DNA of 12,296 nt from 4484-232 sp964486555 (GTDB lineage: Bacteria; Thermotogota; Thermotogae; Thermotogales; Thermotogaceae): positions 1-12,296 of the forward strand of contig CAZANP010000051.1 in the NCBI GenBank assembly GCA_964486555.1. Direction: 5' to 3'. Below the pieces are notes generated by a model, which made no database searches, was not told the DNA's origin, and saw nothing but the letters and a program-made list of their open reading frames with translations. Position numbers and translations under genes: made by a program. This document shows positions 1 through 7,465 of the stretch, one piece after another (the stretch's first letter is position 1; each line of letters opens with the position of its first letter).

Positions 1-438
1 GATGAGATAAGGAAACTCGCCGAGGAAAGCAGGCAAGCAACCGAGAACATCACACAGATATTGAATGAGATACAGCAGAGTGCTACCAGGTCAAGGGATG
101 CGATGAACGAAATGGTGAGTTCCGTTGAAGAGACAAGGGAAAGAGCGGAAGGGGCGATAAAGAAATTCGAAGCAATAACGGATAGAATAAGGGAAGTTTT
201 AGGAATGACTGAAAACGTTGCATCGACGGCGCAAGAGCAGAGTGCAGCGGCAGAAGAAATGGCTTCCGCTATGGACAACGCTTCGCGCTCTGTCACGAGC
301 ATTTCAGATAGGATAGCTCAGATAAGTGAGAGCATGCAGAGACTATCTGAGCAATCCGAGGAGCTGGATAAAAAAGGATCCAATTTGAGAGAAATGGCAG
401 AAAGGCTTGCAAATCTTGTAAAGAGGTTCAAAGTTTAA
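1..438 (+). CDS. Methyl-accepting chemotaxis protein, C-terminal part (5' end outside window)
   Basis: This is the C-terminal 145 residues of a chemoreceptor signalling domain, open from base 1 to a TAA at 436-438. The window opens at DEIRKLAEES, the segment that follows the hairpin tip in this family. A long heptad-patterned descending helix follows, with a stretch EQSAAAEEMASAM (about residues 79-91) typical of the C-terminal adaptation helix, where glutamates are methylated by CheR and demethylated by CheB. The ligand-binding, membrane, HAMP and CheA/CheW-contacting tip regions lie upstream of the window. The protein ends LANLVKRFKV with no CheR-tethering pentapeptide. Role from the family: controls CheA kinase and hence flagellar rotation. 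It converges on the minus-strand genes and shares a terminator with them. The first internal TTG at 61 is not the true start, because the frame is open and homologous upstream of it. Confidence 0.95.
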   Translation, partial: DEIRKLAEESRQATENITQILNEIQQSATRSRDAMNEMVSSVEETRERAEGAIKKFEAITDRIREVLGMTENVASTAQEQSAAAEEMASAMDNASRSVTSISDRIAQISESMQRLSEQSEELDKKGSNLREMAERLANLVKRFKV

Positions 439-463
439 AAGCCCGCCACTGTGGCGGGCTTTT
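437..463. terminator. Bidirectional rho-independent terminator between convergent genes
   Basis: GCCCGCC (441-447) pairs perfectly with GGCGGGC (453-459) around the loop ACTGT. The stem is extended by AAAA (437-440) opposite TTTT (460-463), so each strand ends in a T run. It lies immediately after the chemoreceptor TAA and touches the TGA of the minus-strand coiled-coil gene (463-465), so it can stop transcription from both sides. Confidence 0.93.
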
Positions 464-960
464 CAATTCACACCGAATGGAAACTTCCCATCATCGATTC
501 TATCTTTCTTTCTGAAACCTTCATTACTTTGGCTTTTTTCAGGAACATTGATTTCCAACCCTTCCAGATGCCCTAGCGTTTTTCTCAACCTGCCGAATAT
601 TTCATCGTACAGCATTTCTCTGGCCATCAACTTCCTTGTTTTTTCTTCCTCTTTTTGAGCTTTTTCGAGATCTTCTCTGAGGCTTTCCACACGTTTCTCA
701 AGCCATCTGTACTTACTCTCTAAATACGCAGTCACTTCATGGGTTTTAATGTAAACTCTTTCCCATCTCTTCAAATCGTTTATTATCTTTTTGACAATGG
801 GAAGGGCTTTATCGTAAACATCAAGACTTTTTCGAATGAGTCTGAAATACTTCCTTTTTAGTAACCTTTTCAAAAGGTTTATGAACTCAGAAAGGAGTGT
901 GATGTACTGTAGGACAAGGCTGTAATAATGAAAGAATTCTGAGAATTTCATATTTTCCAC
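463..960 (-). CDS. Coiled-coil protein of unknown function
   Basis: A 165-residue protein that I do not recognise. It has a hydrophobic and aromatic N-terminal segment (about residues 5-35), a basic patch LKRLLKRKYFRLIRK (31-45), then a long charged helix (about 55-115) with heptad spacing that should form a coiled coil. The C-terminus is a short polar, probably disordered tail. There is no clear signal peptide, catalytic motif or cysteine. The start is GTG at 958-960 behind GAGGG; an in-frame ATG three codons later (949-951) is an alternative with the same purine tract about 10 bases away. It lies 27 bases downstream of the diguanylate cyclase stop on the same strand, with no terminator between, so the two are probably co-transcribed. 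A partner or effector role in that signalling unit is a guess from position only. Confidence 0.8.
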   Translation of the reverse strand: MENMKFSEFFHYYSLVLQYITLLSEFINLLKRLLKRKYFRLIRKSLDVYDKALPIVKKIINDLKRWERVYIKTHEVTAYLESKYRWLEKRVESLREDLEKAQKEEEKTRKLMAREMLYDEIFGRLRKTLGHLEGLEINVPEKSQSNEGFRKKDRIDDGKFPFGVN

Positions 961-987
961 TCTCCCTCGAGTTTTCTACTACCACAA

Positions 988-2082
988 TCACTTGAGGTTC
1001 TTCTTCAATTTTTCTTTGTACATTCTCCTATCAGCTATTTCTATAGCTTCTTTTAGACTTTGAGATTCTTTGGGATAGAGTGAGAAACCCAAACTCACGG
1101 ATATTTTGAACAAATTATCATTGACTTTCACAGGTTCTTCAAAAGAGTTTCTGATGCGCTCAATTATAGATTTTAAGATATTTTCATTGGCATTTTTGAC
1201 TAAAACCACGAATTCGTCACCACCATATCTGAAAACACCGTCTTCTTCCCTGACGCATTTTCTTATCCTTTGAGCGATGATCTTCAAAGCGTTATCACCT
1301 GTGGCGTGTCCGTAAAGATCGTTCACTCGTTTGAAATTATCAAGATCTATGAATATGATTCCTATGTCGGTGTCCTCATCTTTTTGTATCTCTATCTCTA
1401 AAGATTTTCTGTTGTATATCTCTGTTATGGGATCTATTCTGGCATCGAGTAGAATTCTGTTTAGATTCAGAATCCTTACCACGACTCTTCCTATGTAGTC
1501 GATGATCTTTCTCAAAAGCTCTATCTCGAATTTTGTGATACGTCTTTTTTTGAACCAATCCAGACTCAAAACACCCGAGACTTCATCTCCCAGTATTAGA
1601 GGAGCTCCCATCCATGTTATGACCTTAGAAGCTCTGTGCCAGTACGGATACTTTCTGGTATCCTTTATCACCATGACATCCTTTCTCTCCAAAAGCTCCT
1701 TTATATTTCTTCCCTCTTTCTGCAAGAATTCAGCGATCTCATCAAGTGGAAAATGGTTCAACCTTTCAGACCATATGTAGAAATACCATCTTTGTTCCTT
1801 CGGTGTTAAGAGTAAATTCCATGAATCCGCCTTGAATACTTTAGCCACAAAAGCCAGTATTTCCTCGAGCGTCTGCTTTGAGCTTTTCTCCTGTTCCAGA
1901 TGCTCCAAGATGATATCGTTCATGGCCATATTCAGATGGTTCACAATAACTTCCTTGGGACTAAGTATTCTGAATCTTTTGTATATTCCCATTCTCTTTA
2001 AAAAAATCAGTGTCCAGATTCCATGATACCCTGCGATCAGAATTATTATAATAAGAAACGCTATGGTTAATATGGTCAACAA
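988..2082 (-). CDS. Membrane-anchored GAF-GGDEF diguanylate cyclase
   Basis: Makes cyclic di-GMP from two GTP. Residues 2-28 form one hydrophobic membrane segment. About 55-205 look like a GAF sensor domain (with PLILGDEVSGVLSLD at 161-175), and 213-360 are a GGDEF domain. Seen in the latter are the entry motif DPITEIYNR (217-225), FIDLDNFKRVND (244-255, carrying a metal-binding Asp), YGHATGDN, and the active-site GGDEF at 287-291. An RxxD inhibitory site, REED at 278-281, sits exactly five residues before GGDEF, so the enzyme should be active and product-inhibited. There is no extracellular domain, so the GAF input is cytoplasmic. No ATG is available; TTG at 2080-2082 with a G6 run ten bases upstream is the likely start, but the frame stays open further upstream and the start is uncertain. 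It follows the GAF-HD-GYP gene and precedes the coiled-coil gene. Confidence 0.93.
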   Translation of the reverse strand: MLTILTIAFLIIIILIAGYHGIWTLIFLKRMGIYKRFRILSPKEVIVNHLNMAMNDIILEHLEQEKSSKQTLEEILAFVAKVFKADSWNLLLTPKEQRWYFYIWSERLNHFPLDEIAEFLQKEGRNIKELLERKDVMVIKDTRKYPYWHRASKVITWMGAPLILGDEVSGVLSLDWFKKRRITKFEIELLRKIIDYIGRVVVRILNLNRILLDARIDPITEIYNRKSLEIEIQKDEDTDIGIIFIDLDNFKRVNDLYGHATGDNALKIIAQRIRKCVREEDGVFRYGGDEFVVLVKNANENILKSIIERIRNSFEEPVKVNDNLFKISVSLGFSLYPKESQSLKEAIEIADRRMYKEKLKKNLK

Positions 2083-2186
2083 CGGAGTCAGGCCCCCCGT
2101 AATAGATTTTAAAGAAACGAATTTTGTTTTTCTAATGAATATCTTTAAAAATGGTAGTAAATCCAGGTTTAAATGCTGTAACCAAC

Positions 2187-2192
2187 ATTATA
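2187..2192 (-). promoter_or_regulatory. Possible -10 box for the diguanylate cyclase gene
   Basis: A perfect TATAAT on the minus strand lies in the AT-rich 193-base gap (2083-2275) upstream of the cyclase. It would give a leader of roughly 100 bases. No good TTGACA-like -35 element is found at 16-18 bases spacing, so this is a weak call. No terminator for the preceding HD-GYP gene is visible in the same gap. Confidence 0.3.
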
Positions 2193-2275
2193 AATTATTT
2201 TGAATTTCGACATGGTGATAGATCAGAGGAAGGTCAATACTGGATGCTTGATGAATCTTTTCGAATGGTATCGAC

Positions 2276-3350
2276 TCATGCCGAACGTGTCATGATCATC
2301 TGAACGAAAACATCGGCCAGGTTGGGATCGAACTGTGTTCCCTTGTTCTCGATGATTTCATTCAAAGCTTCCTCAACCGATAAAGGATCCCTGTAAGGTC
2401 TTGCACTAGTCATTGCGTCGAAGGCATCGGAAAGAGCGATGATACGAGATTCTATGGGAATTTGCTCCCCTTTCAATCCATCGGGATATCCCCTTCCGTC
2501 CCATCTTTCATGATGATGCTTCACTATCTTTGCTATCTCATCCATTCCCTCCACTTCCAGTAATATCTCGTAACCTTTCAACGCATGCTTTTTCACGATC
2601 TCATACTCCTCCTCTGTCAACTTTCCAGCCTTGTTTAGAATGGAGCGTGGAACAATTATCTTCCCTATGTCATGAACCAATCCCGCCCAGTATATCTTCC
2701 TTATCATACTCTTTTCGAAATGTAACCTTTCAGCGAGATTTGTGGAATACTGGGCAACTCTTTCTGAATGACCTTTCATGTAAGGGTCATAAGATTCGAG
2801 CGCCTTGACAAGGGCTATGGCGACATTCTTGTGAAACTTTCCTTCCACTTCCATGTATCTCCTTGCCGCATAGAATCCTGAGATTATCTTGGAGAATTTG
2901 TCGACAATCTCAACATCTTGCTCTGTAAATGTTTCCTCGCTTCCTTCAGGTATATCTAAAGAGAAGAATCCTATGAGTTTTCCACCGAATTTCAGTGGGG
3001 AGAGTATGGAAGATTTAATAGGCTTTGCGGCTTTAGAGAATTCTTCAAAGAGTTCTGGTGGCATCAGCTCTCTATTTTTATCCATTATCCTATCAACTAT
3101 TTTTGCCGAATCTATGTTCACAACAGCGTATTCTCTCCTCAGTGGTAGATCTCTCAACTTTTCAATATCATGACCTTTCGTTGTTATGAACATCCATCGG
3201 TCACCCTTTATGAGAGACACAGATCCGTATTTGGCTTTTGGAACGAGTTTCAACGCCATATCGAGAACGTTCTCAAGAAATTCCTTTTCACTTGCCTCAA
3301 ACGTTCCTACCTGAGATGTTAGCACCATTATATCCTGAAACCTATCGAAA
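2276..3350 (-). CDS. GAF-HD-GYP c-di-GMP phosphodiesterase, C-terminal part (N-terminus lost in assembly gap)
   Basis: Expected to hydrolyse c-di-GMP. Numbered from the internal ATG at 3326-3328, a GAF domain covers about 12-155 and an HD-GYP domain about 165-345. The conserved metal and active-site residues are all present: H187, the HDIGK at 219-223, H248, the HHERWDGRGYP block at 272-282 including GYP, and D301 in the LSDAFDAM segment, followed by RPY at 310-312. The frame is open upstream of that ATG right into the run of Ns (F-D-R-F-Q-D-I precedes the Met), and there is no ribosome binding site in front of it. I therefore read it as internal. The likely N-terminal half of the same gene is the SBP_bac_3 fragment on the other side of the gap. 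The stop is TGA at 2276-2278. Confidence 0.9.
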
Positions 3351-3450
3351 NNNNNNNNNNNNNNNNNNNNNNNNNNNNNNNNNNNNNNNNNNNNNNNNNN
3401 NNNNNNNNNNNNNNNNNNNNNNNNNNNNNNNNNNNNNNNNNNNNNNNNNN
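3351..3450. other. Assembly gap of exactly 100 Ns
   Basis: One hundred Ns, the conventional placeholder for a scaffold gap of unknown size. It interrupts a gene on the minus strand. Reading frames cannot be carried across it, because the true length is not known. Confidence 0.98.
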
Positions 3451-3734
3451 CTCTCTGCTGTGTACGCTATGGCAGCAAGTGCGTCTATCTTTCCTTCTTT
3501 CAACATGTTCAGAAGTTTTCCCCACTTGTCGTACACGAATACCAAATCCCATTTCTCTTTGGATGCTATGTACTTCAGTATATCCACGTAAAACCCCTTC
3601 GGTGTATTGTTTTCCATATAGCACATGGGATAATCATCGTATATTCCCACTTTTATACTCAAGCAAAATGCAACTAGAGGTAAAAGTAACATAGTTATAA
3701 CCATTACATGAACCTCATCAAAATAGCGCTGCAT
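3451..3734 (-). CDS. Periplasmic SBP_bac_3 sensor domain, N-terminal fragment of a receptor (3' part in gap)
   Basis: Ninety-four residues remain before the gap. Residues 10-26 form a hydrophobic export or membrane segment; the rest matches the start of a type 3 periplasmic amino-acid-type binding domain. It shows the KVGIYDDYP strand (28-36), the TPKGFYVDILKYIA helix (44-57) and a GKIDALAAIAYTAE segment (81-94), where family members usually continue into a TxER motif. The start ATG at 3732-3734 has AGGTGA six bases upstream, which fixes it. Such a domain is normally about 220 residues, so at least two thirds is missing. By position and strand it is most simply the sensor half of the GAF-HD-GYP protein: a ligand-sensing receptor controlling c-di-GMP breakdown. 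A free-standing binding protein is the alternative. Confidence 0.82.
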
Positions 3735-3937
3735 ATAGAATCACCTAGCTTTTCATACTCTGCTAAAAAATTGAACAGGATAGTTTCAAAACCCTTTTAT
3801 ATATTATCATATTAGGTGAATTTTATCTTATGTGAGTATTAATTCTACGAAAGTTTCTATACATGAGGAACACGAGAAGAAGAAATTGCAATGAACGTTC
3901 TTTGAATGAATAAAAAAATAAAAGATATTTTTACAAT
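3735..3937 (-). other. AT-rich intergenic region, upstream of the SBP/HD-GYP receptor gene
   Basis: Two hundred and three bases between the adenine deaminase stop and the receptor start. Downstream of the deaminase there is a T-rich run (around 3910-3935, minus strand) but no GC-containing stem, so termination is only weakly suggested. An AT-rich patch near 3799-3815 could supply a -10 box (TATGAT or GATAAT), but no matching -35 was found. GAACGTTC at 3893-3900 is a small perfect palindrome of unknown meaning. Confidence 0.5.
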
Positions 3938-5641
3938 TTAAATTTTTCGACCCACTTCTCTTACGACAACGGGAAGTAATCTCCCATTTTCAACATCCAC
4001 GATACCAAGATCAGACATCTTGTAGAAAGGACTCACAGTGAGCGCTAAAACACTGAACAATTTTACTGGTTCTCTATGACGAACACCAGCATCTCTCAAT
4101 TTAGATTCCATCTTTTGAAATTTGCATGAGACTCTTTCAAAAGGTTCATCCGTGATCAAACCACCAATTGGAAGTTCTAGTAAATGCACTTTCCCATCTA
4201 TAAATACCGACATACCTCCTTTTGTTTTTATAACAGAGTTTACTGCCTTTACCATGGATTCTATGTCCTTCCCAATGACGAGGATGTTGTGGGAATCATG
4301 GGAAAATGTGGTGGCGAATGCCCCTCTTCGCAGGCCGATATTCTCAATAAATCCCACGCATCCTTTGGGAACAACTTCCTTCCTTTTGAAAACCGCTATC
4401 ATGGATATATCTTTAGAGGCGTCTATAACCGGATATCCATTTTCGAACCTTAAAATACGCTTTGATAAGGTGGTTAAGGTGTTTTCCACATTATCCACCG
4501 ATATGACATTCACTTCAAGGTGGCCACGATATCCTTTCTTGTACACGCGGAAATCTTCTTTTCTGAACATTTTTAAATTTATGGAATTTGAAAATTCTTC
4601 AAAGTTTCTTGTATCCTTCAACATAGATGAGGTGTAGAGAGAACCTTTTATGAAGACTCTGAGAGGCTTTATTTCTTCAATACTTTCTGATATGAAGAAA
4701 CTTGCCTTCTTACCTGGACTTATCGCTCCTAAATGTCTCAAACCCAGGTAAACAGCTGGTCTAATCGTGACAGACGATATGGCATCTAAAGGGTCCCAAC
4801 CTTTGGATATGGCCAGATTCACCAAGAGATTCAAATGACCTTTGGCAAGATCGCTTGGGAGGAAATCATCTGTTACCATCAAAATTCTAGATCTGTCTTT
4901 CAAACCCATGATGAACTTTATGTTCTCTTCTGTCAAAGATTTTCGCTGTATCATCACGTACATTCCCTTTCGTAGTTGCTCTTCCATCTTACTGGGGTTA
5001 GTGAGTGTATGATCCGATCTTATGCCATGGTACAGATAAGAAGATAGATCCTTTCCTCTGAGTGTTGGACAATGCCCTTCTATGCTGAGATTTCTTTCTC
5101 TTGCAACGTTGAGTATCTTCAAAAGTCTTTCGTCACCTTCCAAAACGCCGTTGTAATCCATGACCTCTCCTAGGGCTATGACCCCTTCCTTTTCAGACAG
5201 CTCCCTGACATCATCTGGCGTTATTTCCGCATTATTGGTTTCCAGATGTTTCCTCGTAGTCGGTACACAACTTGGGATAGCTGTGTATATTTCAAGCGGT
5301 TGATCTAAGGCGTTCTCTATCATGAACTCAACTCCTTTTTTGCCAAAAACGTTCGCCATCTCATGAGGATCCTGAAGGACAGCTACTGTTCCGTGAGGAA
5401 TGACCGCCTGTGAGAAAACTTTTGGTGTCACAAGACTGCTCTCGATGTGCATGTGAGAATCTATGAAGCCGGGGATTGCATATAAACCCTTTAGATCCAT
5501 CACTTCTCCATCGAGTTCGTCTTTGTAATCTCCTTTTTCTACAAATTCGAAATTCTCTTCAAGAACGGAAAACCAGCCTTTATAAATCTTTTTCTGTATG
5601 ACATCGACTATCTTTGCATTTTTGAATATCTTTCTCTTCAT
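3938..5641 (-). CDS. ade: Adenine deaminase
   Basis: Hydrolyses adenine to hypoxanthine and ammonia, feeding adenine into the guanine/xanthine side of purine salvage; cytoplasmic metalloenzyme of the amidohydrolase superfamily. The 567 residues fit the usual length of about 570-600. Seen are the strand-1 metal motif DSHMHIESS (61-69, H63 and H65), DPHEMANV (91-98), the bridging carboxylate region ALGEVMDY (E159), H190 in EGHCP, H211 in SDHTL, and TDD at 257-259. The C-terminal domain carries the family motif SHDSHN (447-452). All are intact. It is the last gene of the transporter-salvage operon: its ATG overlaps the preceding phosphorylase stop as ATGA (5638-5641), which implies translational coupling. 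The stop is TAA at 3938-3940. Confidence 0.95.
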   Translation of the reverse strand: MKRKIFKNAKIVDVIQKKIYKGWFSVLEENFEFVEKGDYKDELDGEVMDLKGLYAIPGFIDSHMHIESSLVTPKVFSQAVIPHGTVAVLQDPHEMANVFGKKGVEFMIENALDQPLEIYTAIPSCVPTTRKHLETNNAEITPDDVRELSEKEGVIALGEVMDYNGVLEGDERLLKILNVARERNLSIEGHCPTLRGKDLSSYLYHGIRSDHTLTNPSKMEEQLRKGMYVMIQRKSLTEENIKFIMGLKDRSRILMVTDDFLPSDLAKGHLNLLVNLAISKGWDPLDAISSVTIRPAVYLGLRHLGAISPGKKASFFISESIEEIKPLRVFIKGSLYTSSMLKDTRNFEEFSNSINLKMFRKEDFRVYKKGYRGHLEVNVISVDNVENTLTTLSKRILRFENGYPVIDASKDISMIAVFKRKEVVPKGCVGFIENIGLRRGAFATTFSHDSHNILVIGKDIESMVKAVNSVIKTKGGMSVFIDGKVHLLELPIGGLITDEPFERVSCKFQKMESKLRDAGVRHREPVKLFSVLALTVSPFYKMSDLGIVDVENGRLLPVVVREVGRKI

Positions 5642-6375
5642 GTTTCAAGCTCCCTCGAAAGTATCCTTACAGCCTCAAGAGCAACATCTATAGCTCTTTT
5701 CTCCCCTTTTCTAAACATTTTCTCCTTTTCAGAGAGCGAAGGCTGTTTTTCCAGCCAGATGTTCGAATCCGTTGCCAGTATAGCTCCAACGTGAAGACGC
5801 TTAACACTTCCTATGGTGAAGACTGTTGCGCATTCTTGTTCTGCTGCAACAACACCTGCATCTTTCAGAAATTCATTGAGGCTTCTGTCCTGTTTATAGT
5901 ACGCATCTCGGGAATAGACTATCCCCATGTAATAGTCGTAACCGAGACTCTCGCACGCCTTTACAAGAGCTGTTGTCACCTCAAAATCGGCAACGGCAGG
6001 AAATGGAAGGGGAGCGTAAGCTAGAGAAGTACCATCCCCACGATAAGCGGCGGTGGCTATAACGAGGCTTCCTATTGGTATATTCTTTTGCCTTCCTCCA
6101 GCAGATCCAACCCTTATGAAATAGGTTGCTCCTATTCTTGAAAGTTCCTCAACGGCGATGGAGGCAGATGGCCCTCCTATACCGGTGGAGCAGACACTCA
6201 CAGTTATTCCATCCAGTTTTCCTGTGAAAACCACGAATTCGCGATTGGAAGCGATTTGTTTTACACTTTCCAAGCGTTCAGCGATCCTTCGGGCTCTTCC
6301 AGGATCTCCAGGAATCAAAACGTATCTTCCGACATCCCCTTTCCTGCATCTTATATGTTTCTGAATTTCACTCAT
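5638..6375 (-). CDS. udp: Uridine phosphorylase-like nucleoside phosphorylase
   Basis: Phosphorolysis of a nucleoside to free base and (deoxy)ribose-1-phosphate; NP-I family, cytoplasmic. In the 245 residues are the phosphate-binding IPGDPGRA (21-28), STGIGGPSASIAVEEL (63-78) and RVGSAGG (88-94, with R88 a phosphate ligand). KQDR at 161-164 keeps the Gln-x-Arg pair that holds uracil in E. coli Udp, which argues for a pyrimidine substrate. Two positions depart from that enzyme: the ribose-contacting E-M-E motif is E-Q-E (179-181), and D203 in ATDSN lies near the place where purine nucleoside phosphorylases have their catalytic Asp. The substrate is therefore best called uridine-like but unproven. 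The ATG at 6373-6375 is preceded by GAGGAGTGA; it starts six bases after the ATPase stop and ends in a four-base overlap with adenine deaminase. Confidence 0.88.
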   Translation of the reverse strand: MSEIQKHIRCRKGDVGRYVLIPGDPGRARRIAERLESVKQIASNREFVVFTGKLDGITVSVCSTGIGGPSASIAVEELSRIGATYFIRVGSAGGRQKNIPIGSLVIATAAYRGDGTSLAYAPLPFPAVADFEVTTALVKACESLGYDYYMGIVYSRDAYYKQDRSLNEFLKDAGVVAAEQECATVFTIGSVKRLHVGAILATDSNIWLEKQPSLSEKEKMFRKGEKRAIDVALEAVRILSRELET

Positions 6376-6381
6376 GTACGA

Positions 6382-7449
6382 TCACTCCTCTTTCGAAAAG
6401 GCAAGGCAATTTTCAGGATCTACCCTTAAGAAAACAACTTCTTTCTCTCGCCATTTGGCATTTTCTACAGGAATCTCTACTTTCAAATACCCAACATTCG
6501 GGACCTTTATGACATACAGTATGTTATCCCCTTGGAAAATCTTGGATACGATCTCTCCTTTCAGAGAATTTGTACTTCTACTTTCCAAAATTTCGAAATT
6601 CTTGGGTCTTGCAACTAAGGTTACCTTCATACCCAGTGACGATCTATCCATACTTCTAGCTTTTAAAGTTGTGTTTCCCACTCTCACTGTAATCAAATCA
6701 ATTTCAGCATCCACGACCTCTCCTTCAACAAAATCCTGGAATCCCACAAATCTTGCCACGAACAGTGTTTTAGGATTTAAGAAAAGATTTTCAGGTGTAT
6801 CGAACTGTTCTATTCCTCCCCGGTTCATAACGGCCACTCTATCTGATAGGGACAGAGCTTCCGCTTGATCGTGAGTAACGTATACGGTGGTTATTCCAAG
6901 CTCTTTCTGCATTCTCCTCAGTTCCGCTCTCATCTCAATTCTGAGTTTTGCATCGAGATTCGAAAGAGGCTCGTCCATCAAGAGAAGGTCAGGCTTTACA
7001 ACTATGGCTCTTGCTATAGCTACTCTTTGTTGCTGCCCCCCCGATAATTGAGAAGGAAGTCTCTCCTCAAAACCCTTCAAACCCACGAATTCAAGCACTT
7101 CAGAAACTTTCTTCTTTATTACATCCTTTGGAAATCTTCTTATCTTCAATCCGAAAGCCACATTTTCAAAAACGTTTAGATGGGGAAACAACGCATAATT
7201 CTGAAATACGAAACCTATATTCCTCTTGTTCGGTGGAATGTTGTTGTAAACTTTACCATTTATGACTATTCTTCCCCTCTGAACTCTCAAAAATCCTGCT
7301 ATGACACGAAGCGTCGTGGTTTTACCACAGCCGCTTGGACCCAATAATGACACGAATTCTCCTCTTTCCACATCCAGTGTTAAATCTTTTACGACAAATT
7401 CGTTTTTGTGGTAACCAACGGATACATTCTCAAGTTTCAAAAATGCCAT
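6382..7449 (-). CDS. PotA-like ABC transporter ATP-binding subunit
   Basis: Powers the importer encoded just upstream. Numbered from the chosen start (355 residues), there is Walker A GPSGCGKT (37-44), Q-loop Q83, signature LSGGQ (135-139), Walker B LLLMDE (155-160), the D-loop region SNLDAK (163-168) and the switch H193 in VTHDQAEAL. A C-terminal TOBE/MOP-like beta domain spans about 238-350, as in PotA, FbpC and related importers. An ATG at 7453-7455 would add two residues, but AGGAGG (7456-7461) directly abuts it. The ATG at 7447-7449 lies six bases from that site and is preferred. The stop TGA (6382-6384) is six bases before the phosphorylase start. The domain type does not fix the substrate: polyamines, iron, thiamine and other compounds are carried by relatives. 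Confidence 0.94.
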   Translation of the reverse strand: MAFLKLENVSVGYHKNEFVVKDLTLDVERGEFVSLLGPSGCGKTTTLRVIAGFLRVQRGRIVINGKVYNNIPPNKRNIGFVFQNYALFPHLNVFENVAFGLKIRRFPKDVIKKKVSEVLEFVGLKGFEERLPSQLSGGQQQRVAIARAIVVKPDLLLMDEPLSNLDAKLRIEMRAELRRMQKELGITTVYVTHDQAEALSLSDRVAVMNRGGIEQFDTPENLFLNPKTLFVARFVGFQDFVEGEVVDAEIDLITVRVGNTTLKARSMDRSSLGMKVTLVARPKNFEILESRSTNSLKGEIVSKIFQGDNILYVIKVPNVGYLKVEIPVENAKWREKEVVFLRVDPENCLAFSKEE

Positions 7450-7455
7450 TTCCAT

Positions 7456-7461
7456 CCTCCT
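7456..7461 (-). promoter_or_regulatory. Ribosome binding site that decides the ATPase start
   Basis: A perfect AGGAGG on the minus strand. It touches the ATG at 7453-7455 with no spacer but stands six bases before the in-frame ATG at 7447-7449, so the shorter protein is the probable product. Confidence 0.75.
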
Positions 7462-7465
7462 CGTT

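Noticed and set aside
3326..3328. ATG as the true start of the GAF-HD-GYP protein
   Set aside because: No ribosome binding site, and the frame continues upstream with plausible residues into the gap; it is more likely internal.
3238..3624. Frames that read through the N run on either strand
   Set aside because: They include about 33 unknown residues, and the frame relation across a placeholder gap has no meaning.
4122..4637. Open frame of 171 codons on the + strand inside adenine deaminase
   Set aside because: It lies wholly antisense to a well-conserved enzyme with all its motifs, has no ribosome binding site, and its translation looks like no known protein.
6374..6868. Open frame of 164 codons on the + strand opposite the ATPase gene
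   Set aside because: Antisense shadow of a gene whose Walker, signature and TOBE regions are intact; the translation is Ser/Phe-rich without domain features.
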